Shown piece by piece: positions 51,350-61,204 of a stretch of DNA of 64,000 nt (the first letter of the stretch is position 1; the number at the start of each line of letters is the position of its first letter). Source of the stretch: Torulaspora globosa (lineage: Eukaryota; Ascomycota; Saccharomycetes; Saccharomycetales; Saccharomycetaceae); contig NC_050733.1 in the NCBI RefSeq assembly GCF_014133895.1, positions 806,001 to 870,000 on the forward strand, in the 5' to 3' direction. The notes under the pieces are model-generated. The model did not search any database, was not told the DNA's origin, and was given only the letters and a program-made list of their open reading frames with translations. The position numbers and the translations under genes are program-made.

Positions 51350-51721
51350 GCTTTGTACTATCTATGGTTCTTCAGTCCAGGAGCTCGGAAGGCAGCAAGA
51401 AGAGACGTAATCAAAACAATAGTGGCTTTTCTTAGCAAGCAGCTGAAAGTAGTTTACCGGAGAGTCAGGTTTCTAACCTGATTTCTTTCATTGAGCGAGC
51501 AGATTTTGGGTTCTTTATCTTAGTGAACACATCTGCCTTTAATCGCATTCTGTTTGCGGCTTCTATGTACGATGAAGCTAAAGTCGTCTTGTGTTCTGCT
51601 CAGGATTACCACTGCTGTAGCGCATGTAAGAAAACTGCCCGCTGCGATTTATCATCGGTGGACATATAGAGTTAAAACCGCAGACCCTGACCGTATGTAT
51701 GTTACATTTATAAATTTAGGT
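51350..51721. other. Convergent spacer YRA2/GRS1, at synteny junction
   Basis: 372 bp between two 3' ends. It contains a short inverted repeat, CAGGTTTCTAACCTG near 51465-51480, but no recognisable tRNA or snoRNA. This is where the chromosome XI-like order (YRA2) meets the YBR121-123-like block (GRS1). Confidence 0.5.
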
Positions 51722-53803
51722 TCAGTCAGTCTCAGATTGGGAGACAAATGGAGCTAAGTTCTTAGTACCTTCTTCCCAAGAAGCACCATTATAGGTGATT
51801 TCACGAATAGCTTTAATGATTTCATCCGCAGAACCTCTGACTTGTTTAGTGGAGTCCCTCTCTCTCAAGGTAACGGAGCCGTCCTTAACAGAATCAAAGT
51901 CAATTGTAACACCGAACGGAGTACCCAACTCATCGTTACGAGCATATCTTTTACCGATAGAAACACCTGAGTCATCAACCTTGAATGGAATCTTTTCACG
52001 TCTTAGGAGCTTAGAAACCTCAGCAGTCACAGGTGCCAGATCCTTATGGTTAGATAGTGGAACCAAAAGGACTTTGCTTGGAGCAACCAGAGGTGGGAAT
52101 GATAACACTGCTCTGGCGGTGTCTTCTGGTCTACTCCAGAAACAATGTTCAAAAACAGAGTAGATGATACGGCCAATACCAAAAGAGGGCTCAATGACGT
52201 TTGGGGTGTATTCCCTGACGTGCTCTGTTTTCGTTCTTTGTTCAATGGTAACAAATTTATCATCCATCTCCACTTCACCCTCAATACCGTTGACCTTAAG
52301 TACGATCTTACCGGTGTTCTTAAGTTCTTCAGCTTTCGAAGCCAATTCCTCTTGAGACAGGTCCAAGAGGTGAGCTTCGACCTTTGGAGCATCCTTTCTG
52401 AATTTTGGGCCGAAAAGCTTCTTGGTTAAATCAATTTCCCATCTTGTGACTTCGACAGGCTTGTCCAATTTTTGTCTCACGACCAGTTTCTGCTTAGTCT
52501 TATTGGAATGAACAGACAAATCGTATGCAGATCTGTCAGCGCAGCCGACACACTCAATCCAGCCGTAAGAGGTCAACAGCTCACCATCCCAACAGTCAGC
52601 AGCATAGTGGGCCATTTCATTAGCCAAGTGCTGACGGAATCTCATTCTATTAGGATCAACCCCAATCTTCAACAGGAACTGAGCAATTCTGGCGATAAAG
52701 TAACCCAAAGTCTCGTTATCGACCATCCTGCTTTCGACAGCTTCACCGATTGTCTTAACGACAGGTTCAGTGGAGCCGGCCTCCTGAGCTTCACGAGGTA
52801 AGAATGACAACTTGACGTCCTTGACTTCATGGAACTTTGGATGGGACTTGTCTTCTGGGTCGAGGAAATGTTCAATTTCAGCCATCAAGAATTCACGAAC
52901 TCTCAACAGACCAGCTCTTGGGGAAATTTCATTTCTGAATGATTTACCGATAGAGGCAGAGGCAAATGGAGTTTTGCCGTTGTTGAACTCTAGTAGTTTA
53001 TTGAAGTTCAGAAACTGACCTTGAGCGGTTTCTGGTCTCAAATAACCCTTCATGTGACCAGATGGCCCGATGGCAGTCTCGAACATTAGGTTGAATTCTC
53101 TTGGTGCTTCCAGAGGTTCCCCAGTTGCCGGATTACCGATGTTGTATTTGACCATGAGCTCACCGAGCTCAGGACCAGAATAGCCATCAATCTTGGCTAA
53201 AATGTCTTGGTATTCCTTGACGATATGGTCGGAAAGTTTGACTGCTTTGATTTGCTTAACCTTCTTCTTTCTCTTCTTCTTCTCAGCGTCTTCCTCGACT
53301 TCCTCCTCGCTGATACCTCTGGCGGCTTTGTCACCCTTTAGACGAGCCTCCAGAACTTCTTCGACCAAATGGTCCGCTCTGAAGATTTCGCCCGTTTTCA
53401 GGTCTCTGCACATCCAGTCCGAGAATTTGTCAACATGTCCAGATGTCTTCAAAACCTCATATGGAGTCAGCATCGAACAGTCCACCTCCAACATGTCTTC
53501 CTCCAGAATAAAATGCTTTCTCCATAAGTCGACAACGTTAGCCTGAAAGGCACAACCCGGTGGACCGTAATCGTACAAACCAGACACCCCACCGTACAAC
53601 TCAAAAGCTGGAGCATAAAAGAATCTGCCCCTTAGCACAGATTCCAAGTTTTCTCTGTTGAACTCAGCGGCAGATCTTGCCTTTTTAATATCATCCACGT
53701 TCATTTTTCTGATTCTGACCGACTTCTTGACAATTTGTGAGTATAATCGTTTGCTGAAGCGAGGGAACCACAACTTGGCTAAAATAAGAGACGAATTCCG
53801 CAA
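51722..53803 (-). CDS. GRS1: Glycyl-tRNA synthetase, cytosolic plus non-AUG mitochondrial form
   Basis: This class II enzyme charges tRNA-Gly. The first ATG is at 53704 and gives a 660-residue cytosolic form (MNVDDIKKARSA). The frame stays open upstream to a TGA, and a TTG at 53803 would add 33 residues rich in Arg, Lys, Ser and Leu with no acidic residue, a typical mitochondrial presequence. S. cerevisiae GRS1 makes its mitochondrial form from an upstream UUG, so this is very likely conserved. Class II motifs appear in GLYDYGPPGCAFQ and FRNEISPRAGLLRVREFLMAE. A Lys-rich patch (EKKKRKKKVKQIKAVKL) and the anticodon-binding C-terminal domain follow. Confidence 0.95.
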   Translation of the reverse strand: MRNSSLILAKLWFPRFSKRLYSQIVKKSVRIRKMNVDDIKKARSAAEFNRENLESVLRGRFFYAPAFELYGGVSGLYDYGPPGCAFQANVVDLWRKHFILEEDMLEVDCSMLTPYEVLKTSGHVDKFSDWMCRDLKTGEIFRADHLVEEVLEARLKGDKAARGISEEEVEEDAEKKKRKKKVKQIKAVKLSDHIVKEYQDILAKIDGYSGPELGELMVKYNIGNPATGEPLEAPREFNLMFETAIGPSGHMKGYLRPETAQGQFLNFNKLLEFNNGKTPFASASIGKSFRNEISPRAGLLRVREFLMAEIEHFLDPEDKSHPKFHEVKDVKLSFLPREAQEAGSTEPVVKTIGEAVESRMVDNETLGYFIARIAQFLLKIGVDPNRMRFRQHLANEMAHYAADCWDGELLTSYGWIECVGCADRSAYDLSVHSNKTKQKLVVRQKLDKPVEVTRWEIDLTKKLFGPKFRKDAPKVEAHLLDLSQEELASKAEELKNTGKIVLKVNGIEGEVEMDDKFVTIEQRTKTEHVREYTPNVIEPSFGIGRIIYSVFEHCFWSRPEDTARAVLSFPPLVAPSKVLLVPLSNHKDLAPVTAEVSKLLRREKIPFKVDDSGVSIGKRYARNDELGTPFGVTIDFDSVKDGSVTLRERDSTKQVRGSADEIIKAIREITYNGASWEEGTKNLAPFVSQSETD

Positions 53804-53912
53804 TCCAAAAGAGAATCTGGTCGCTTTTCAACCGACAACGTCAACTTAACGCTAGAACCTGTCCAGTATGATTCATGCTCTTCGTGCTTCGCTCGAGGAC
53901 CTGCCAAAATTC

Positions 53913-53946
53913 TGAAAATTTTCAGCGCTATTTCAAGTCACGTGAC
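53913..53946. promoter_or_regulatory. RRPE-type palindrome and CACGTG palindrome upstream of GRS1
   Basis: TGAAAATTTTCA (53913-53924, 12-bp palindrome, RRPE-like) is followed by GTCACGTGAC (53937-53946, 10-bp palindrome, Cbf1-type E-box). They lie 110-145 bp upstream of the TTG start and about 210-240 bp upstream of the ATG of GRS1, in the DIB1 downstream spacer. Confidence 0.5.
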
Positions 53947-54079
53947 CGGCTCACCGCTACCATATAAAAGCTTCAGACCGGAGGCTGATTCGTTTCCAGC
54001 GCCGCTGGACGTTACACTTGGATCGGCGAGTGCTCCTGTGTTAGCTATTGGATCTTCCTGGGTCGTCGTTCTTGCGTCG

Positions 54080-54508
54080 TTAAACGCGCTTGTAGTTGTA
54101 GTCGTAGGGCGAGATAACCAGACCTTTGTTCTTGCGAGCGCCTCTGAAGATGGTCTCCAGGATGTCGATCATCTCCTGCTTGTCGTCGACCAGAAAGTTC
54201 ATCTTGTTATTGTTTCCCGTGCCAAAATCGCACATCATATGCTTGTTCCGGTAGAAGAACATCACAGTCAAGGGATCGTGCAACTCGTACATCTCGTTGA
54301 AGTCCGGAACCTCGTCTATGTCGCACAGGTAGATTGCAGCGAAATTCTTCACTTTTTCTGCTATCGAATACAGAAGCTCGTCCATCATCATGCACTCGGT
54401 GTCGCCAGCGCGACCGAACCTGACCACTACCAGCCGTTCCGTTTCTGTCACTATTGCCTGATCGACATGCCACCCCGTGTGGAGATGAGGCAGGAAGACG
54501 CTACCCAT
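54080..54508 (-). CDS. DIB1: U4/U6.U5 tri-snRNP component, thioredoxin fold
   Basis: Dib1 is an essential spliceosomal protein of the tri-snRNP that keeps the pre-B complex inactive until activation. The 142-residue product (143 in S. cerevisiae) is highly conserved: LHTGWHVDQAI at the start, AIYLCDIDEVPDFNEMYEL, VMFFYRNKHMMCDFGTGNNNK and the basic end YDYNYKRV. In S. cerevisiae its neighbour is GRS2 (YPR081C), the duplicate of GRS1, so this segment also interleaves two S. cerevisiae chromosomes. Long opposite-strand frames are shadows. Confidence 0.97.
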   Translation of the reverse strand: MGSVFLPHLHTGWHVDQAIVTETERLVVVRFGRAGDTECMMMDELLYSIAEKVKNFAAIYLCDIDEVPDFNEMYELHDPLTVMFFYRNKHMMCDFGTGNNNKMNFLVDDKQEMIDILETIFRGARKNKGLVISPYDYNYKRV

Positions 54509-54714
54509 GCTGGCCGCTCTGGCTGTATCTTGTTCTTTGAAGAGGTTCTCGCACTGTGTTACTGTTTTGTTTATAAGAGCGATGCCGATGGAACAGGTAA
54601 AAATACAAACTATGCCTGGCCGAAGGGCCGTCAGCTATGCCTTTTCAGCAGCGTTTCTTTGCTTTCATACATATGTACATGGTATGCGGTGTTTACACAA
54701 GCTCTCCGACGAGT

Positions 54715-55224
54715 CTATTTCTTGGACTTCTTTTTGGTGGCTAGTTTACCAGTTTTTATCTGGCTCGAGTCCTCATTCAGCAGCGACAGATAGTCGTCAA
54801 TTTCAAAGGGGTCCTCATAACCAACATCGGCCTTTTGGCCCTCTCCGGCTTGCTCTTTTGCCTTAACTTCCGCATTCGGTTTCTCGCTCTTCATAGAAAA
54901 CATAGACCCGTATCTCTGCTCGAACTTGTCCACTCTGCCACTGGCGTTGGCGTCCACAACCACCAGATCATCTCTGCTGGGGTTCCAAAGCGGGTTGTTT
55001 CTCTGGTCCTGGATAAGTCTGAGCTGCGCCTTTGGAAATTGTGATCTTCTTGTTATTACGCTGCCGTCGCTTAGTTCTACTTGCACAGTAAATTCATGAT
55101 ATATGGCAGGCCTTGCTTTTCCTAGACGGATCTTTTTCAGTGGTCTTCTTGGTATTGTTACTTGACCGCTATTCTGGTGGGCACCTGTGGAAGCCAATCT
55201 TTTAATTATCAGGCTCCTGAACAT
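54715..55224 (-). CDS. MRPL36: Mitochondrial large ribosomal subunit protein bL31m
   Basis: Mrpl36 is the bL31 homologue of the mitochondrial ribosome. The 169-residue product (177 in S. cerevisiae) has a presequence-like N-terminus ([17 protein letters not shown]). The conserved bL31m core [21 protein letters not shown] and [10 protein letters not shown] follows, then a FEQRYGSMF segment and a Lys-rich C-terminus ([13 protein letters not shown]). It lies between DIB1 and TFC1, matching YBR122C next to YBR123C. Confidence 0.92.
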   Translation of the reverse strand: MFRSLIIKRLASTGAHQNSGQVTIPRRPLKKIRLGKARPAIYHEFTVQVELSDGSVITRRSQFPKAQLRLIQDQRNNPLWNPSRDDLVVVDANASGRVDKFEQRYGSMFSMKSEKPNAEVKAKEQAGEGQKADVGYEDPFEIDDYLSLLNEDSSQIKTGKLATKKKSKK

Positions 55225-55528
55225 AGTTAGCTGAGCAACAGGAGGTTATTGAAAGCCCAATTGGCGAGTTATAGTGCTCAGACTCTGTTGGTGATGAAGC
55301 TGAAAAGCTACTAGTGATAAAGAAAACGCTTGATGAGAACCGTTAACTATGATGTGATTAAGCTTAAATGAACTACAGCATGCACACAACCTCGAGCGTA
55401 TGGACGCTACAGCAGGAGAATGCTATGAGTGTAATGATCCCTGTGCTGTTCGCTTGAACACTGAAGGGTTGTAAGTAAAATTTACGTAGGGGTTTTGGCA
55501 TTCCGGCGAAATCGCTGACGACTTTCGG

Positions 55529-57427
55529 TTAGAGATCAGCTTCGTTGACAAGGCCATTAAGCTCCTTTTGCAGTCGCTGCGCAACATTGGGATTGACCTT
55601 TGCGATGCGCTCGATAATCTCCTGGAAGGATGCGCTTCTGACATCAAACGCTTGGTCATCTTCGAAGTCTTCTGCATCGTCTCCATCGTTGATGGCGGTG
55701 ACAGGCACGTAGTCGTCCTCGTCCGCTTCATCTGCTTCCAAGGCTGCCTCATCGGCTTCACCAGTGGCAACGCCGTTGTCATAATCCTCGTCTTCCTCTT
55801 GATTTGGCACCCCATCATCGATCGGTTTGCTGCTGTCAATATTGTCCTCTTCATCCATATTCACATCACCTTCGGGGTCTGTGCTTTGCTCTTTGATCAT
55901 GGATTCCTTGACATATACCATGTTTTTGAAGTATTTGAGCTTGTACTGGTTGAAATCATAGTTTCCTTGAACCATGCACCCTAGCTCATACTTTACAATC
56001 CGTCTTATCTTGGCTAGATCAAGCTCTGGAAACCAACCTGTGAGTTCATTCGCGACGGGCAGAAAATCGACTTTAGAGTAGACCTCGGCAATATTGGGCT
56101 CCTCTACCAGCAAATCCACTTGCAGCATCAAATACCAGGGAATTTGCTTTCCGTTGAACTTGAACCTACTGTCTATGTCGCCTGGCGTGTCCGATTCATA
56201 GATTAACGGCGGCGGTCTTGGTATATGCTTCCTGAGGGCTGGTGATCGCAGTAACCTCCTCTCTATCTTGAAATATTCAGTCTGGTATCTGGCGTACTGC
56301 GCAGAGCTTCGAGGATCAACACCAAATCTGATGTAGGTATTTCTCCATGGTCCCATAGTGAATCTAAAGGAGAGTAGTGCAAGTGCTATCTTTAGTGTAT
56401 GATGAATTTCCTTTCTCACAATGCCATCAATGTGCCTCTTAACCCATATAGGTCTTCTGGCAAACAGCTCTTTCAATATTTTCAGACATTCTTCCAAAGA
56501 TTCATAAAAGCCAGATTCCTTCTTGGTCCCAGGGTACACTCCAGTTGCTGTTGCTGCTTCATAATCTTTCTGCAAAGATGCATGCGGCTTTTCAGGAACC
56601 GTTGTATTATCATTCATGTCATGCACAAATTGCTGATAGTTCTTGATGTACGTTCCTTTCACTTCAGAGACACCATTTGATTTCTTTGTTGCAAAAGGAT
56701 TGGCCTTGTAGTTGTATTGGTACGGAAGACTTACCATTGATAGCCTAGGGGGAGGAGGCAATTGAAAGTCGCCACCAGGTATCTTCGAGGTGCGATCTAT
56801 CACCAAACTGCTAATATTCTCAAAGGGCCGAGCGTCCTGGTCAGGCACTGATTCAACAAAAGATTTGAGCTTACTCCAATCGAGAGCATCAAAGCTTGTT
56901 TTGAACTCTTCAGCAGACGGGACATTATCGAGCCTCAGCTGAAAGTCCGACATTTCTCTGAATTTGATAGTGTTATTCACTATTGCCACCGGAGTGACTC
57001 TAACGTCTCGACTTCTAAGCGATTCGAGCGACTTCTGAATGTTTTGACCGTGCTTAGCCAACGTGCCTTTTGGCATTTCGATCTTCAGGATGATTGATTC
57101 ATCTCTGAAGGGCACTTTCTTACCTATGATTGGATGTTCATTGAAGAATCTCTCACACCCGTCGTCATCCCGCCCTTCGTTCAAATAAAGCTCCAATCCT
57201 CTCTGAGAATCGACATTCTCCCCATGTTCACTAAATATCTCTTTAACCTTTGACAGCCCACCGCACATTGCAATAGCCTTCGTGACGCTCTCTTGCGAGC
57301 CGGAGACACATAATGGAAGCTCTAAACTCGGGATATGAGGAATATCCAATGTGTATTCTTTTGCCAAAGCAGCACAACGTTCAGGAGTTGGCGAAAGTCT
57401 GGCCAAATCACTCTTATCATCAGTCAT
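55529..57427 (-). CDS. TFC1: TFIIIC subunit tau95
   Basis: Tfc1 is the tau95 subunit of TFIIIC and contacts the A block of tRNA genes. The 632-residue product (649 in S. cerevisiae) shows the N-terminal barrel region that pairs with Tfc7 (IPSLELPLCVSGSQES, then SIILKIEMPKGT). A central domain follows with RPIWVKRHIDGIVRKEI, ALLSFRFTMGPWRNTYIRFGVDPR and PWYLMLQVDLLVEEP. The C-terminal stretch is very acidic, beginning near 505 (DVNMDEEDN…). It is co-directional with MRPL36; 304 bp between them hold no other gene. Confidence 0.94.
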   Translation of the reverse strand: MTDDKSDLARLSPTPERCAALAKEYTLDIPHIPSLELPLCVSGSQESVTKAIAMCGGLSKVKEIFSEHGENVDSQRGLELYLNEGRDDDGCERFFNEHPIIGKKVPFRDESIILKIEMPKGTLAKHGQNIQKSLESLRSRDVRVTPVAIVNNTIKFREMSDFQLRLDNVPSAEEFKTSFDALDWSKLKSFVESVPDQDARPFENISSLVIDRTSKIPGGDFQLPPPPRLSMVSLPYQYNYKANPFATKKSNGVSEVKGTYIKNYQQFVHDMNDNTTVPEKPHASLQKDYEAATATGVYPGTKKESGFYESLEECLKILKELFARRPIWVKRHIDGIVRKEIHHTLKIALALLSFRFTMGPWRNTYIRFGVDPRSSAQYARYQTEYFKIERRLLRSPALRKHIPRPPPLIYESDTPGDIDSRFKFNGKQIPWYLMLQVDLLVEEPNIAEVYSKVDFLPVANELTGWFPELDLAKIRRIVKYELGCMVQGNYDFNQYKLKYFKNMVYVKESMIKEQSTDPEGDVNMDEEDNIDSSKPIDDGVPNQEEDEDYDNGVATGEADEAALEADEADEDDYVPVTAINDGDDAEDFEDDQAFDVRSASFQEIIERIAKVNPNVAQRLQKELNGLVNEADL

Positions 57428-57867
57428 TCTGGCTAAGTTTGCTTTTCTTGAAGTATTTCGAATTTAGTTCCTTGTTAGTCTCTTGTTAGTCTGTCTCTTA
57501 AAGGCTCTATCGATATAACCGTCAGCCAGTAAAACAGACACCGAGAGTGTTGGCTTGGATGCTGATAGCCGTAGCGAATACCAGCCTACATGAACCAATA
57601 TCCTGTAACGTTGAACAAATAAGGAACATATGTATATCTTTTATATATACAAGGACATGACGGGGGAAGCCGTCATCTTAAGCAAATCATTACGAATATT
57701 TATAAGTAGAAATCGTTCTCCGTACAGTTTATCACATTTCATCTTTGTACTTCATCAGTCGAAGACTGTTTTTCCTCTTTGATGCTTTGTGTGTTAATGA
57801 ATATTAAATCAAATGATTACCATTGAGAAGTTGGCTTGCAGCTCAAGGCTCGCTCATATCCAGGCGC
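57428..57867. other. TFC1 upstream / MIR1 downstream spacer
   Basis: 440 bp, A/T-rich, with several TATATA runs near 57630-57650 suited to MIR1 3' end formation or the TFC1 promoter. No gene or RNA is recognised. This is the second edge of the GRS1-TFC1 block, where S. cerevisiae order returns to MIR1 (YJR077C). Confidence 0.5.
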
Positions 57868-58791
57868 TTAATGACCTGAGCTGCCAATCTCAACGGTTGG
57901 GGCACAGCCCAAGGATCTCTTCAATGAACCGTAGATACCGAATTGCAAGGAGGTCAACGTACCGACCATGACCAAACGGGTTGGCAGACCGGCGAAGGAA
58001 CCGACGAAACCCAATTGCTTAGCCAACTGAGCCAACAAACCGATAGTGGATTGACCTGGAGCCTTCTTGGTCTTGTTCACCTTAGACAACAAGGTGTCAG
58101 CAGGTTGAGAAACGACGGCAGCAGCCAAACCAGCGGTCAAACCGGCAAGCAAGTTGATACCGGTGACAGAGGTTGCAGACAACTTTTCCTTTGGTCCAGC
58201 CAAACCGAAGTAGGCCTCAGCGGCGCGCTCGAAGACCAAGAACTTGGAGATGTTGTAAGGAATTTGCTTGAACAAGATTGGGGTGAAACCGTTGTAGAAG
58301 GAGCCGACACCTTCTTCCTTCAAGATTCTGGAGAACCCACCAACAAGACCGTTAGCAAAGTTTGGCTGAGAAACCAATCTGATTCTTGTGGCTTCCAATG
58401 GACACAAAGCGATGTCAGCAAAGAATTCGGCAATCGCAGCGGAACCCATGTAGATCGAGTTCTTGTAGTTAACAGCAGTGTCGTAACCTAGAGTGTCAAT
58501 GAATAGCTTCTTAAACACTTCGTAACCACCGAATTTGAACGCACCTTGCAACGAGTAACCTAGCAAAGTTGGGCCGAAACCAGTCAGCAAAGCACCGGCA
58601 CCTTCCTCACCAATGATCTTCTTGAAGGAAGAAACCATACCCTGGTTGTAAACAGTTGGTTCCAGTTGAATTCTAGTCTTCACCACATCGATTGGCACCA
58701 TAGCAGAGTGAGTGCTACCGCAACCGATGGCACCTGCCAGAGCAAACTTGGCATAATCAGATAGAGAGTATTGTGGAACTGGAGCAGACAT
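57868..58791 (-). CDS. MIR1: Mitochondrial phosphate carrier
   Basis: Mir1 imports phosphate with protons across the mitochondrial inner membrane for ATP synthesis. The 307-residue product (311 in S. cerevisiae) has three mitochondrial-carrier repeats. Their signatures are [10 protein letters not shown] (near 28), [10 protein letters not shown] (near 133) and [10 protein letters not shown] (near 232). The conserved [13 protein letters not shown] stretch marks a phosphate carrier. Codon use looks strongly biased (for example GGT, GCC and TTG), as in a highly expressed gene. Its start abuts a 1-kb divergent promoter with a CCAAT cluster. Confidence 0.97.
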   Translation of the reverse strand: MSAPVPQYSLSDYAKFALAGAIGCGSTHSAMVPIDVVKTRIQLEPTVYNQGMVSSFKKIIGEEGAGALLTGFGPTLLGYSLQGAFKFGGYEVFKKLFIDTLGYDTAVNYKNSIYMGSAAIAEFFADIALCPLEATRIRLVSQPNFANGLVGGFSRILKEEGVGSFYNGFTPILFKQIPYNISKFLVFERAAEAYFGLAGPKEKLSATSVTGINLLAGLTAGLAAAVVSQPADTLLSKVNKTKKAPGQSTIGLLAQLAKQLGFVGSFAGLPTRLVMVGTLTSLQFGIYGSLKRSLGCAPTVEIGSSGH

Positions 58792-59190
58792 TTCGGGCTT
58801 CCTGTAGGTTTTGGCGAGGTCGAAATCTTGGTAGAGTTGTCGAAGTTAAGAAGTTAAAGAAGTTCTGAAAACTTTTCTGCTTAAATAGTGCCAGATGCTC
58901 CACGGGAAAAAAAAAGGAATTGAATACGAAAATCACATATTTACTGAATCCACCGCGTAAGCCGAAGACAAGAACTGCGCTACGATTCGACAAGACGTAT
59001 CTATGTATTACGGAGCATCGCATGGGACTCTGAATTACATGTTCTCATAAGTTGCTCCATGGAAATACTACAGGATAATATGCCAACGTGTAGAGGGATC
59101 CTACAGAGCCAGACTAGTTATTCTTCCGATAAATATCAACGGGGCATATCTCAGTGTGTTGTTTGCGCCAGGTAGGCATCTATGCTGGCC

Positions 59191-59222
59191 ATTGGCCAAT
59201 CTTTTCAACGTTTCCTGATTGG
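59191..59222. promoter_or_regulatory. CCAAT-box cluster (Hap complex type)
   Basis: Three CCAAT motifs lie within 32 bp. ATTGGCCAAT at 59191-59200 is a palindrome with one copy per strand, and ATTGG follows at 59218-59222. The cluster is about 400 bp upstream of MIR1 and about 570 bp upstream of the phosphatase. Hap2/3/4/5 control of a mitochondrial carrier is plausible. Confidence 0.45.
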
Positions 59223-59533
59223 CTGTCGCTGGGTTGCATCAAACCGGGTAACCCCGCATTATCTGTCTCAGTTTCGTTCGCCAAGAAAATGAAAGTCGGC
59301 GTCAGGCTTTTGTGACACTGACGCCGCCAAGATATTTCCGATTTTGCCCGCAGAAGAGAAAGCTTCTGGAAGCCAACTATGAAAACCTTATTTCCCTAAG
59401 CGGAAAAACGTACAACAGCCAGCTATTTACACGCCAATTAAAGCACATGCTGCCTTCGACGTATCAAGAATCCGCTTGCTTGAAGAGTATGGCTGTGCCT
59501 TCCGGCGAATTCGCCTGACAACACCGGCCGGCG

Positions 59534-59541
59534 CACGTGGG
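59534..59541 (+). promoter_or_regulatory. Pho4-type site upstream of the acid phosphatase
   Basis: CACGTGGG is the high-affinity type of Pho4 site, 251 bp upstream of the phosphatase ATG. A TATAATA lies near 59733, about 60 bp upstream of the ATG. Together they resemble a PHO5-like regulated promoter. Confidence 0.6.
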
Positions 59542-59791
59542 CCTTGTTACCGATGCTGCACAGTATGCTGCGACTTCCTGTAGTGGTGGAGACTGGTACG
59601 TAATGTTGATCTTGGTGTCAAGAAAGTGTTTGCTGGGATGCGGTTTTGTGACCGATAGGTGATGGTGATCGTTACCCATAGGGTGCTAATCGAGCAGTGA
59701 AGGGCTGTATGTGTGGAATCTCGGCAAAACGGGTATAATACGTGGCATCGGATAGGTGCTTTTGTCTACATTGGAGAGAAAACCAGTGATA

Positions 59792-61204
59792 ATGGCTATG
59801 GGCTCAGCACTTGTGGCTATTTTGGCTTCTGTCGCTGCTCTAGGGCAAGCCGCTGTCGTTGGTCGCCAATACGCTGTTGCAGTGGATAAAATCGGTACCC
59901 AGGAAGATATATTTCGTTTCTTGGGAGGGGCCGGTCCTTACTTCTCGTTCCCTTTCGACAATGGAATTCCTGAGCAAACACCTGACTGCTGCAAACTGAT
60001 GCAGGTTCAACTGTTCGCTAGACATGGCGAGAGATTTCCTACCAAGAAAAAGGGAAATAAGATTCTGGAGACTTATTATAAGCTGGCCAACTACACCGGT
60101 ACTTTCAATGAATCTTTGTCATTTTTGAACGACGACTACGAGTTCTTTGTTCGGGATCCTGAGTATTATGAAGAAGAGACCACGTTGAAGAACTCTCTGA
60201 ACCCGTTGAACCCTTACACTGGCGAAAGGGACGCTCAAAGGCACAGCCAAAATTTTTTGGCGCTGTACAAGAATCTGCTTAACGAGACTTCAAGCTTTGC
60301 GGTGTTCACTTCCAACTCTAAGAGATGTCACGACACCGCTCAATTTTTTATTGACGGTTTAGGCAATGATTACAATGTCTCTCTGCAAGTCATTGACGAA
60401 GCTCCTTCGTCCGGGGCTAACAGCTTGACCCCAAGATACGGATGTGCTAACTTCAGCGAGAGCGAGAATGACGGATATGTGAGGACTTACTCTCGGGAAT
60501 ACCTGTCTAATCTTGCCAAAAGGTTGAACATCGAAAACAAGGGTTTGAACTTGACTAATTCTGACGCCGAAAACTTATTCTTTTGGTGCGCCTACGAGTT
60601 GAACGTTCGCGGTTACAGTGATATCTGCAGCATCTTCACAGAAGAAGAACTTATTCACTTCTCTTATCAAGATGACCTGGAAAGCTATTATGAAAACGGA
60701 AACGGGAATTCCTTGGGAGCAGTTGCTGGTTCGATTCTATTCAATGCTTCTGTTGAATTATTGAAGCAAAGCGACGACCTCGAACAGAAGGCTTGGTTAA
60801 GTTTCACTCATGATTCCGATTTAATCAATTATATTGCTGCCGTTGGTCTATTTGATAACGGGGTCAAACTAAACACCTCATACGTGCCTTTTCGCGACCA
60901 CGTTTACCGTAAGTCCTGGATTGCTCCACAAGGTGCTAGGATATACACACAAAAATTCAGTTGTTACAACCAGTCTTATGTTAGGTATGTCGTGAATGAC
61001 GCCGTTATCCCTATCGAAAGCTGTAGTTCCGGTCCGGGCTTTTCCTGCCCACTGGAACAATTTTATGATTACGCTGAAAGCAGACTTAGCGACATTAACT
61101 TTTCCGACAAGTGTGGAAAGATCATTGCAACTAACGCTACTTCCTTAACATTTTACTGGGATTACAAGACGAGAAATTATAACGCTTCTCTGGTCAAAAA
61201 ATGA
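59792..61204 (+). CDS. Secreted acid phosphatase, histidine acid phosphatase family (PHO5-like)
   Basis: This enzyme releases phosphate from external organic phosphates in the periplasm. The open frame begins at a GTG, but the ATG at 59792 gives 470 residues (S. cerevisiae Pho5 467). The signal peptide is MAMGSALVAILASVAALGQA. The catalytic RHGxRxP is in FARHGERFPT near residue 80, and the HD proton donor is in SFTHDSDL near 345. Many N-x-S/T glycosylation sites and paired cysteines are present. It belongs to the PHO3/PHO5/PHO11/PHO12 group, but which S. cerevisiae gene is orthologous cannot be told. It shares a promoter region with MIR1, placing two phosphate-handling genes head to head. Confidence 0.93.
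   Translation: MAMGSALVAILASVAALGQAAVVGRQYAVAVDKIGTQEDIFRFLGGAGPYFSFPFDNGIPEQTPDCCKLMQVQLFARHGERFPTKKKGNKILETYYKLANYTGTFNESLSFLNDDYEFFVRDPEYYEEETTLKNSLNPLNPYTGERDAQRHSQNFLALYKNLLNETSSFAVFTSNSKRCHDTAQFFIDGLGNDYNVSLQVIDEAPSSGANSLTPRYGCANFSESENDGYVRTYSREYLSNLAKRLNIENKGLNLTNSDAENLFFWCAYELNVRGYSDICSIFTEEELIHFSYQDDLESYYENGNGNSLGAVAGSILFNASVELLKQSDDLEQKAWLSFTHDSDLINYIAAVGLFDNGVKLNTSYVPFRDHVYRKSWIAPQGARIYTQKFSCYNQSYVRYVVNDAVIPIESCSSGPGFSCPLEQFYDYAESRLSDINFSDKCGKIIATNATSLTFYWDYKTRNYNASLVKK

Noticed and set aside
53942..54793. 283-codon plus-strand frame
   Set aside because: Begins at a GTG, covers DIB1 in antisense, and DIB1 is nearly invariant in the sense frame.
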